This document shows, piece by piece, positions 23,301-35,300 of a stretch of DNA of 64,000 nt. The stretch is from Aphrocallistes beatrix (lineage: Eukaryota; Porifera; Hexactinellida; Sceptrulophora; Aphrocallistidae). Numbering within the stretch: the stretch's first letter is position 1; every line of letters starts with the position of its first letter. Below the pieces are notes generated by a model. It was not told where the DNA came from. It did no database searches and saw only the letters and a program-made list of their open reading frames with translations. Position numbers and translations under genes: made by a program. Where the stretch lies: NCBI GenBank assembly GCA_963281255.1, contig OY725505.1, positions 2,046,001 through 2,110,000 of the forward strand, read 5' to 3'.

Positions 23301-26300
23301 ATTGATTAATTATAAGGGAGATAACAGCTCTAAATACGTCTGTCCTATTGCTATAATCGATATCGCAAATTTTTTGATGCGTAATGATGACGTCATAACA
23401 GAGTGATGAGTCATCATTTTTTGATGAGAGGCGTATCATATTTAAGATATATTAATATACACATTCTATTAAAATTTCAAGAGCTTAAATAGCTGAATTA
23501 TAGTCAAAAACCTGAAAATTCTAATTATAAAAAGATGACAATTACGTCATATTTCCATGATGAGTCAACATTTTGATCTGAGATCAGAAGTTAGTGGAGC
23601 CATAGCCGAAAGACTCCCACATGCCATAAATCAGCTTTCTGTGCTTGCAGTTTCTTCAATCAATTCGTTATAGATATAATATACATATATATATATATAC
23701 AGGCAGCCCTCGCCGTTCGCGAGTTTGCTATTCGCGGTTTCGACTATTTGCGGAATTTTTGAGTCTTGTTTTGCTATTTAAGATTCGTTCCCTCGACTAT
23801 TCGTGGTTTTCGTTACTCTCTTCAGTAGTTTCATGGGCTTCCATAAGTCCATAACCTTATACGTATCTACATATTATCCTGACAATATCATTTACTGTTT
23901 CTATTGTTCTATTCTAATACTAGATTATATTGTTTCTATACTTGATTTTCTACCTAATACTGTAATTACATCTTGCCTAAGAGGAAGTTGGTTGGGATTG
24001 TATTTCTGTGAAGAGGCCAAAACATGTTATGAGCCTTTCTAAAAAGGAATTACTAAACCTTTTGCTTCAAAAGAGACTGTGGCATCAGTAGCTAGACGTT
24101 ATCACATTAGTGAATCTAATCTGCGATACATACAAAAGCGGGAATAATCTGTCAGGTCTAGCGTAGAAGCAAGTACTTCTAAAAATACTAAAGTTACTTA
24201 TGTTTTTCGCCGTGACCCTGTTATTGAAGATATGGAGAAATCACTAAATTATTGGATTGAGAACCAGATTCAAAAACGAGTTCCGCTCAGTGGGGGGTTA
24301 ATGATCTGGCATAAAGTTGTGTATTTTTAATGCATCTGGGGATTATATATGCTGTTGTACCGTTCTTTAAACCCTTGTGCATTAAAAGGTAAAGATAAGT
24401 TACCAGTCTTTTGGGGATCTAATAAGAAAGCTTGGGTCACGTCTCGTGTATTCATGGGTTGGTTTCACAATTGCTTTATCATTGAGGTTCAAAAATATCT
24501 AGCAAAGAAGAATATGGATTTTGCAATGCATCCAATTTTCCCATGATCATGTCAAAGTAATATTTTTGCCACCAAATACAACTGCCTTCTTGCAGCCGTT
24601 AGACCAGGGAGTGATCTCCACTTTCAAGTCTTATTACATAAGACGCTCTTTCAATCGTATCTTGAATATGATTGAGAATAATGATTCTATCGGCGTAATT
24701 GACTGTTGGAAGAATTACAACATTGCTGAGTGCATTAAAGACATCGAAGATTCATTGAATGAATTGTCACCATATACCATTAACGCATGCTGGAATAAAT
24801 TGTGGAAAGAGGTAGTCTAATACCCAAATTGTTTACCAGATATCCATGAGGGAATATAATCAATCATCCAAATTTCACATGATATTGGAGGAGAGGGATT
24901 CCAGGATCTCGCTGCTTCTGAGGTTGAAGAGCTCATAAATTCCCATACAGAAGAGCTGACTGAAGTTAGAATTAGAAGAGATCTTACTGTCCAATAGGAT
25001 AAATGAGGACCTAATTGATGAAGAGGTTACAAATTCGCCTATCTTTACTATCAAATATGTGTCCGCAGCTTTTATTGCTGGTGACAAGCTTACTGATCTC
25101 ATCTTTGAGATCGATTCCAACATGGACAGGTGTATTATTTTCAAACGAGAAATGAATGATTTGATGAGTCCTTACAAAGAAGTCCTCAAAAATCTACAAG
25201 GATAAGCAAAGCAGGTGTCCATTACAAGATTTTTTCCAAAACACGAGCTCCAGCGTCAACTGATGCTCCTCAATTTTGAATGTTCCAGACGCTATAATAA
25301 CTGAATGCCCCCCTTCTTCACCCACAAATGTCTCTTCTTCTTTTAGGAGGCTAGATTTAATCTTTAGGTTTAGTACTAAAGGCTAGACTTTACTATTTAG
25401 GTATGGTACTTAGATTTGCTACTAGGGGATCTATATCTTTCATTTATCACTTCATTTATTACACCATTTCACTTATGCCAGTGTTTGTATCAGTATTACA
25501 GTCCAACTATTGAATCAATAACGTATTTAGCAAACTATATCTAGCGTCGTTTTTATAATCTAGGAACGTAACCCCACTATTTTTTCCAGACAAAATTTCC
25601 GTTGATCCGGAGGCTTCCCCAAAGTTTTGTAGGGCTAGAACAGTACCTTATTCACTACGCGAGATAGAACAAGAAATTTCGCGGTTAGAGCAGCAAGGGA
25701 TAATTGAAGCAGTTAGGCATTCGAATTGGGCTGCCCCAGTTGTATCGGTAGTTAAAAGTGATGGAACTATTCGGCTATGCGGAGATTATAAAGTAACGAT
25801 AAATCAATCATCAAAAGTAGACAAATACCCGCGTCCGCGTATCAATGATTTGCTAGCTTCATTAACCGGAGGGATATCACTTTCTAAATTGGATCTAGCC
25901 CATGCTTATTTACAGATACCGCTGGAGGAAGGATCAAAAGGGTTCACGACCATTAATACACATAAGGGATTATACCAATACAACCGATTACCATTTGGAA
26001 CTTCAGCTGCACCTGCGATATTTCAAAGAACAATAGAGAGTATTCTCCAAGGAATCCCAAGAGTTTGTGTTTACTTAGACCAAGGGTGTTCAAACGGTGG
26101 CCCGCGGATAATTCGCTTGTTTTCATTATTCATATATATACAGTAGATTGACGTGCTTGATTAAACTAAAGCCAGAGGCGATCTATGATTTGTGGCCCGT
26201 AAGGCGGAGCCTAATTTTTAAAGTGGCCCGTAGATTTAAAAGTTTGAGCACCCCTGACTTAGACGATATATTAGTAACTGGGGAAACAGATAGCGACCAT

Positions 26301-29300
26301 TTGAAGAATTTAAAAGAAGTTCTAACGCGCTTGGACAAGGCAGGATTCCGACTAAAACGAGAAAAATGTGCATTCTTATTAACTTCTATAGACTATCTGG
26401 GTCACATAGTTACGGCAAATGGACTCAAGCCTAATGTAAAGAAAGTTCAGGCAATTGAAAATGCCCCCAGGCCACTGGATGTAAGTCAACTCAACAGGTC
26501 TTTCATTGGAATGATGAATTATTACGGGAAGTTTTTGCCGAATCTCTCCACAATTTTGGCTCTCTCATACTCTCTACTACATAAGCATTCTAGGTGGGCC
26601 TGGGGACAGGAACAAGAACGTGCATTCGTTCTGGCTAGAAATTTTCTTACGTCCAGTCAGCTGTTAATCCACTTTGACCCTGAAAAGGAACTAGTGGTGT
26701 GCTGCGACGCTTTACCCTACGGGCTGGGGCTGTTTTATTGCAGGATGGTTCTGACAGGCCAGTTTTTTATGCATCTCGCTCTATGTCACCCGCCGAGAGA
26801 GGGTATTCCCAGCTAGACAAGAAAGGTCTTGCAATAATGTTTGCGGTTGAGAAATTTCATAAGTTCTTATATGGATGTTGTTTCACATTACACACAGACC
26901 ACAAGCCTCTCCAGCATATCTTTGATCGGAACAAGCCAGTACCGCCTCTCGCATCAGCTAGACTGCAGAGATGGGCATTGCTTCCTGGGCGTATGATTGG
27001 GCACCCTGGTATCTCCAGGATGAAAAGTTTAGCAAGGGGGTTCGTCTGGTAGCCGGGAATCGATAATGAATTGGAGAGGAAAGTGGGTACATGCGAACAA
27101 TGTCAGTACAATAAACGGACACCTACACAAGTTCCCTTGCATCCATGGGAGTGGCCGCAACGGCCTTGGGGACGTATTCACATAGACTACGCTGGGCTCT
27201 TCCTTGGGAAGATGTTCCTCCTAGTGGTCGATGCACACTCAAAATGGATCGAGATTGCCATAGTTCTGCAACTTCCACGAATACTATAGAAGAATTGAGA
27301 AGAATATTTGCGGTTCATGGATTGCCGGAAGTACTCGTATCCGATAACGGCACGGCATTCTCCAGTGCAGAATTCCTGGACTTTGCGAAGCGTAATAGTA
27401 TTGGACATATCAAGACTGCACCCTATCACCCGTCGTCAAATGGGCAAGTAGAAAGGGCAGTCCAGACATTCAAAGACTCCATGAAGGGAAGTTCATCAGA
27501 CACAATTCAAACCAGAGTTTCAAGGTTTCTCTTCACTTACCGGACGAGGTGCTAGGACATCTTGCCGAAAGGACATCTTGCCGAAAGACATTGTGCCGAA
27601 AGGACATCTCGCCGAAGGACATTGTGCCGAAAGCCATTGAATATCAAAATGTAATAATCATAATTAATAACTAAGTGTCGCATTAACTGGTTCAGATTTG
27701 GAAAGTTTTTTATTAAGAGTTATTAAGAAGTAATAACAAGAAAAAAGAAATATTAGAAAGATAAGTTTTGTGAAATGCCGTGCAGATATTCTAGATGTAG
27801 AATGTATATATATTCATCAACCATCTTCTCTGCACGCTTGTTTAATTGGAGGTACTTCTTCTTTGATTGGGGCAGTTGATGTCCGCTTCTAACTTTTTCC
27901 AAGGTAATTTCATTATCACTCTGTTCCATAATATTAGGGCATTCAATAAGTTCTAATCCCATATCTGTATCTCAAATGATGGTGAAAATAGTATATATTC
28001 AATTTGTCCATTGTATTCTTTAGGGGATTAGCTTCCAATTTGTATATTGGTTTATTATAAAAGGACAATTATTGTGGTTCCTACATTAGATTTTTGTTCA
28101 TCGGTTTAGGATAGTGTCGAAAAGTTGGAATCTTCTCATTGAAAATGGCTTAAAGTTAAAACTAAATTTGGAGAATAAAAGTTGTGAAAATCGTAGAATA
28201 AGGTCATTAAAAGGTGAAATAATTAAGAACCAATGTGAAAAGTAAACGGGAGGTGTTCAATCGTATTGCCCGTAATGAAAAAATATCATGCCACTTTTAG
28301 TGGATTTTTGATCAATTTTTGCCACTTAAAAAGTGGAACAAAAATGGTAGTAAACCACTTCAAAACACATTATTTCTTCAGCCTATAAACTATAATACTT
28401 TAGAGAAGTCAATCTACAGTACCCAGACAAAAGTATTTGCACACTTCATTATCTCACGTTGATTTAATACTAAAATGGGTCTATTTATGAAGATTAAAAC
28501 TCCGAAACGATAAGTGATACAACTAATCGGGTTTCAGATTCGAAATCTTCGCATTCGAATTAGTTATTGTAGGATATTTCTAATCAATTACTAATTCACA
28601 ATGTTTTCAAATTATCAATAACTGCCACCTTGTGCCACATATGTCCCTTTTTATCATTATACATTATGGTGATGTACTACCTCTTGTGTCACAGGTTGAT
28701 AATTTTACTCATTGGGTTGAGCAATTTAATAGAAATCTTCAACTATTACTAATTCGAATTTAAAGAGATTTCGAATCTTAAATCAGACTCTTCATAGCTC
28801 TTAGAGTTTGAATACTTTTCCCTTCCTGAAAGATCCAATTTAGCACTATTTGTATGGGGAATAATATAGTGTACAAATACTTTTGTCTGGTTAGTGTATA
28901 TGTTAATTGATGCGTAGAATTCGATGGAGGGATCAGTTTTAACCTAAATTTGCTCAGAACTAAAGGGAACCCCAAAAATCACGTTCAAAGGGACTACCTT
29001 AAACCGATGTAAAAAAATATAATGTAGGAACGACAATAATTGTCCTTTTAAAATAAACAAATATACAAATTGGAAGCTGATCCCCTAAAGAATACAATGG
29101 ACAAATCGAAAATATCCTATTTTCACTATCATTTGAGATACAGATTTGGGATCAGTACTTATTGAATGCCCCAAGTAATTTTCCGAATTAGTTTGGAGAC
29201 AGAAGGATGAGTTGTATTTATTCTAATATCGAAAGCCCTATGCCAACCCTCTACAGAATTATTCGTCCGTGGAAGAGCTCGTTCCACTCTATCTTTTTAA

Positions 29301-32300
29301 ACACTCTTGCTCTGATTCATTATGTTTTTGCTTGATACTGTACTTTCCGGATTCTCATTGTAATAATAAGTAATCACTAAACCACATACTTTCGGCAAGA
29401 TGTCTTTCGGCAAAATGTCTTTCGGAAAGGTGGGCGGACATGCCGGACGACTCCCCATACTACTACTGGGACTTCACCTGCGGAGTTGCGAACTCACTTG
29501 AGCCTTCTAATACCGGATATAGAATCTTCAGTAACGAGGAGGCAAGAATATCAGAAGGAACGATATGACACACACTCTAGAGAAAAATCGGTAACGGAAG
29601 GTAGTGAAGTTCTAATACGCGATTTCCCAGCGAGTAAATCTAAATGGATGAAAGGCGTAATAAAAGGTAGAAGTGGTCCTATGTCATGTACTTAGGGCAT
29701 TCAAAAAGTTCTCATCCCAAATCTGTATCTCAAATGATAGTGAAAATAGGATATTTTCTATTTGTCTATTGTATTCCTTAGGGGATCAGCTTCCAATTTG
29801 TATATTGGTTTATTTTACAAGGACAATTGTTGTGGTTCCTACATTATATTTTTGTACATCGGTTTAAGGTAGTCCCTTTGAACGTGATTTTTCGGGTTCC
29901 CTTTGATATATTTCAGTTCTGAGCAAATTTAGATTAAAACTGATCCCTCCATCGAATTCTACGCATCAACTAACATATAGATTGAATTTTCTGAAGTATT
30001 ATAGTTTGAGGCTGAGGGAATACTATGTTTTGAAGTGGTTTACTACCATTTTTGTCCCACTTTTTGAGTGGCGAAAATTGACAAAAAATCCACTAAAAGT
30101 AGCATGATATTTTTTCAACACGAGCAATACTATTGAACACCTCCCGTTTACTTTTTCACATTGGTTCTTAATTATTTAACCTTTTAATGACCTTATTCTA
30201 CGATTTTCACAACTTTTATTCTCCAAATTTAGTTTTAAGCCATTTTCAATGGGGAGATTCCAACTTTTCGACACTACCCTAAACCGATGCACAAAAAATC
30301 TAATGTAGGAACCACAATAATTGTCCTTTTAAAATAAACCAATATATAAATTGGAAGCTGATCCCCTAAGGAATACAATGGACAAATCGGAAATATCCTA
30401 TTTTCACTATCATTTGAGATACAGATATGAGATGAGAACTTTTTGAATGCCCTAAGTAATATAGAAATGGAGGACGGTAGTATTATACGGCTACACTTGG
30501 ATCACATAAAGCCATACCTTGAGGCAGATAGAAATTCCGAATACATAGAGCGACAGGATGACAGCTACTATCCGATATCAGATCCGGTTCCTATAATCAC
30601 CGAACAGCTAACTCCTGTACAAGCTCCGGATATCAGGGTTGCCGTGGGAATTAAATTTCAATTCCCATTCCCGTAGAATTCCTGTGGGAATCCCCATAGG
30701 GATTCCCACAGGAATTCTATGGGAATCACCATAGGAATCATGTGGGAATCCCCATGAGGATTCCTATAGGACCCTGTGGGAATCCTCATGGAGATCCCTA
30801 TAGGAACCCTATGGGAATCCCCATAGGATCCTGTGGGAATCCCCATAAGAATCCTATGGGGATCCCCACGGGGGAAAAAATCATTCCCATTCCCATTACC
30901 ATCCCATGGGTATGGAGATATCCATGGGGATTCCCATTCCCACGGCAACCCTGCCGGATATACAGCCACGCCGGTCTAGTCGGGTACGCAACCCTCCGCA
31001 ACGGTACGAACCAGAAACCTGACTTCTAGAAAGGCAACTTCATTACTTGTTTACTTCTTCGTTAGGAAGGAGGAGTGTTGTAACACTGATTTAGAATCTA
31101 TTAGCACGGATTCTAGAATGTTCTTAGGTAACTCAACTAGATAGTAGCTCCTTATAGAGCTTCCTATCAGGGAGCGAAATAGCATATTTAGTACTATATG
31201 TAGGTATCGTTCAGGCTTATCCGCATGCGAATTGCGAGAATGAAAATTAAGTAATAATAAAAGAAATTTTGGAATAAAAAAGAGACACATATATAGTTAG
31301 CAAGGTCCTGGGACAAATTAAACGTCCCCAGAGTAGTTATGGACAAGGTCTTCAGACATGGGGCGACCATGGCCGCCCCACTTTTGACGAAGCATCTGAT
31401 AGGTAGGTCTGGGAAGGTTAGTTAGTAGGCCTGGGAATGTATGTATGTTCCTACTTGGCGAAACAAAGTTGGAATAATTTGGCGAAACAAAGTTGGAATA
31501 ATATTTTTTGAAATATCTCCATTTAGCGCTGCGCAAAGCAGAAAATAGGAATATATTTCATTCAAATACTGTTAAGGTGGACTAATTTTTGGATATATCT
31601 TTTGAAAATAATACAGTTAAAGTGTAGAGAAACGGATGTACCATTATTTGGCAAATAGATTCCATTCATTCTATTGGTTGCCAAAATGATGCCGAAAAAA
31701 ATACAATTTAATTGACAGAATAAGATTACATTTGTATCTACAGTACTTTATTTTAATTATGTATTTACACATTCAAAACTGCCCATCTTTGAGACTTTCA
31801 AATCAATTCTTTATTTCCATGTAAATATAATCCTGTGCAACCTAACATAGTTTCATTGATCATTATATAAGATGGTGACTAATGACACAAAGTTGATATT
31901 GTCACTCTTAACAATAATTATTCGAGTTAAAATATTCAAACTGAGAAATTTCAGTGTATAGCTAACGAATTTGAGATCAGATATCAAGTATCTCTATGAT
32001 TTGATTGCAAAGTCTGTCAAAAATAGGGCCATTTTAATATTATTTATACATTTCTTGATTAACAAAATATGTTCCCATACTTTCCATATGCAACCCCGAA
32101 ATAAATTGCAAATACAGTGGAACCTGTATATAAAGGCCACCCATGGGACTGGACAAAATTGACCGTTATGCACGGGTGATTGTCGTAATCCCCAAAAGGT
32201 ATCAACGTAGTGCAATAAATAACAAGTTTTTAGAAATCCGTTCCTTGAAGTAATTACATGAAACATGTTTATCGTTCGTAACAAGTCCTGTAATGAATAC

Positions 32301-35300
32301 ATAAAAGGTGAAAAAGGTGATGGCCGTTATACACAGTTTTAGGGTCAGTAAGAGACTACAAACGGGTGGCCGCTGGCCGCGTTGAGCAGGTGACCGTTAT
32401 ATAGAGTGGCCGTTATAGCAGGTTCGACTGTAAATGTAATTCCTACTTTGTGCAGCACTATGTAGGAATATTTCAACAACTTTGTTGCGCCAAGTAGGGA
32501 TAATTCTTACTTGGCGCAGAACATTGCTACGACAGGAAGGCATGAAATCTGGATCTTGTTCTTAGAAGTGTATCTCCTTTATTAAATGTGAAGCTATGAT
32601 ACTACGATTTTAGTCGAAACATAGTATATCCAGGCTTATCCCCTTCCCGTCCCGTCTAGGTTTAGTTACAACCAATTTTTCTGAAATCCTACAATAAACA
32701 GCACATTTGCTTAGAAAAAATTAGCCATGCGCCCAAGTTCAATCAGTGCGTGTCCTAAAGTATTTTTAATATATATATCATTTTCTGGCACTAGAAAACT
32801 ATTACTTATTCTGATAGCTGAGGTTGTAGGTATTTCGAATTTTAGTTCTTATTTTGAATTTTACTACTACATCAGCTCTCTTACAGTCGAACCTCATTAA
32901 TGACCAATTGACCACGGGCATTTGCGGAGAAGGGAGTCCGACAATTCGCAACACGACAACTCGCAACACCGACAATTCGCAACGTGAAGACTTATGAACA
33001 TTTTGATTAATTAGTTTCAATTATAAGTTTTCCTTTAAATTGGTTTCATTAGATGGGTACAACAACCCCTGTGAAATGAAAACATCAAGGTGTATTATGT
33101 ACGATAATTCGCAACATGACTATCCTCATAAAATCTACTACTTTATTATTCCTTTTAATAAGCGAAGTCCAGTATTTAACTATTTATTAACAATTCTTCA
33201 TTATTTCCCATAAATGTACCCTCCTTCGATTAGCTTCTCTGCACCTCTGGTTAGTCTGAAAGACGGGTGGTGTACTTCTGCCATAATAAAATGTGTATGA
33301 GTTCAAAGTATTTTGACGACAATCACGATCTTTTTTATTAATTATAGAGGTCTTCATAATACACCTTGATGTTTTCATTTCACAGTGGTTGTTGTACCCA
33401 TCTAATGAAACCAATTTAAAGGAAAACTTATAATTGAAACTAATTAATCAAAATATTTATGAATCTTCACGTTGCGAGTTGTCTGTTGCGAGTTGTCTGT
33501 TGCGAATTGTCTGTTGCGGATTGTCGGACTCCCTGCGCAGAATACCACCTATGCCATTTTACAATACCGTTCCAAGCGATGATCATGCCCGGCGCCACGT
33601 ATTATGATGTATGGTCACCGACTAGCTTAGTGTGTGTCTGGACACACAAAGACTATACATTATCAGTTAACCTTGAATACAGTAAACTAACCTAGTAGGT
33701 ATCTAAGCACTGCATCATATCCTGCCTTTGAGGCAGTGGGTGTTCGGACACCCAGGAAACCTTGTTGCCGACCCTGATGATCATATATATTTTGTTACAG
33801 AATGTATAGCCTTGTGGATAGTTAATGAGATAGGTGATTGCAGAAAGATAACCAGTAGATTTAATTGCTAAATTTACAGCCATTTCCTTGGTGCGAAAAG
33901 AGATCTAAGTCATGAATACCTGTAGAATACCACACATTTTGAAAGGATTTAATTTAGTAATTATTTGTTTCCGCATCGATACCCGCATGCGGATGAACGT
34001 ATTTAATATATGCTATTATCACTTCATTAATATTTAAGCTACTTTCACCTATTAACAACGGATTTGTGTTATCAACATCAGATAATTCCTTAGTCTCTGT
34101 AGGAACTACCGTGTCTCTCTTATTCTGTATATTTAGAATTTTTTGACGAAAAGATCACATATATACAATCAGAAATTTTAATTTCTTTGCTTCTGTTAGA
34201 CTTATTTCAGGGTTGGAAATCATCAATCCTAAGGGATAATAGAGCTTCTAGGAATTTGCCGTCGCTAAAATTTACAGGCATACCTCTTATAAAGAACAAA
34301 TTATTATAGCTTCACGAGAATAACATTAGAAAATATCAAGGTTACAACCGAATAGTTTAATATTCGGTTAGACCAAATACTATTTAGCAAATAGTTGATA
34401 TTCGGTTAGACCAAATACTATTTAGCAAATAGTTGATATTCGGTTGGGAACCGAATATCAGTATTCGTATTCGGTTGAACTAACTGAATATTATCAGTAT
34501 TCGTATTCGGTTAGGGAATATTCATGAATATTTATATCCGGTTCAATCTGTTTCAACCTTGGTTATAATATATTTTCTAACTTATTATCATATCCAGTAA
34601 GTATTTGTAAAATAGGTCAACATATACAGTACTATAACTATTTACAGTCCTCTATTAAAGATTATTTATTTCAGCTGCGCAGTATTAGAATTTATGAAGT
34701 ACCCGAATAATATCAGTATTTATATTCAGTTAGAGTAGCTGAATATTATCAGTATTCGTATTCGGTTTAAGAACTATTCATGAATACTGATATTCGGTTC
34801 AATCGGTATTAACCTTGGAAAATATGAAGTTTAATAACTTACCTTATCCAAGATCGATAGTGAGAGGCAGAAAATGAGCCCACGTGATCCAAAATACCTT
34901 AAAAATCGAGAACAGGGAATCGTCATATGGGTTTGTCAGGCCAAAATTGGTCCGGGCCAAACTTGGTCCGGGGGACCAGTTTTACCACATCCATCCATAT
35001 GTATGTATCTCCGTACGCTGCGAAATTTGAGTTTTCAAAAATTTAGTACCCCCGATGTATTACAATATTCATATCTCACATGCCAAGTCATCTGCACTAT
35101 CGGTCTACCGACAGACATTTTTTAACATGAATAATGCCAACTTGAGCCATGATAAAAGCGGGGCGCAGCATTGAAGTTTGCGGGAAATGGCAGGACGTAA
35201 TAGTAGAACTTCTACATATATATAGAATCAAAAAAGTGGACGGAATAAAACTTCATATAAAAGCGGGACATTCATGAAAATTAGCTCAACAGAAGAATGC

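Larger units (their letters stand above)
27548..29442 (-). mobile_element. MULE (Mutator-like) element inserted in gypsy integrase
   Basis: It is flanked by CCGGACGA at 27540-27547 and 29443-29450. Both ends carry clusters of GGACATCTTGCCGAAAG motifs (27551-27640 and, inverted, 29385-29430). On the minus strand 29295-29185 encodes RTNNSVEGWHRAFDIRIN, and 27950-27753 encodes GHQLPQSKKKYLQLNKRAEK; these are neighbouring pieces of MULE transposase C-termini (RTNN-x-x-E-x-WH block). They are separated by the nested element at 27934-29175. Most of the transposase is absent, so it is non-autonomous. The 8-bp duplication suits MULEs (8-10 bp). Confidence 0.75.
25580..31310 (+). mobile_element. gypsy-type LTR retrotransposon, 5' truncated, four nested insertions
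   Basis: A degenerate pol runs in order: RT (25590-26400), RNase H (26690-26960), zinc and integrase core (26990-27546), then the C-terminal end after insertions (29451-29690, 30457-30633, 30962-31030). A purine-rich tract at 31065-31075 precedes TGTTGTAACACTG, the probable start of the 3' LTR (31076 to about 31310). The 5' LTR and gag are missing; the left side is fused to a truncated pogo. Insertions at 26081-26256, 27548-29442, 29691-30456 and 30634-30953 each have a target duplication, and removing each restores the flanking frame at the insertion point. Confidence 0.8.

Noticed and set aside
30658-31029. ORFs with repeated glycine, isoleucine and proline codons on both strands
   Set aside because: They are translations of the GGGAATCCCCATAGG array inside a MITE.
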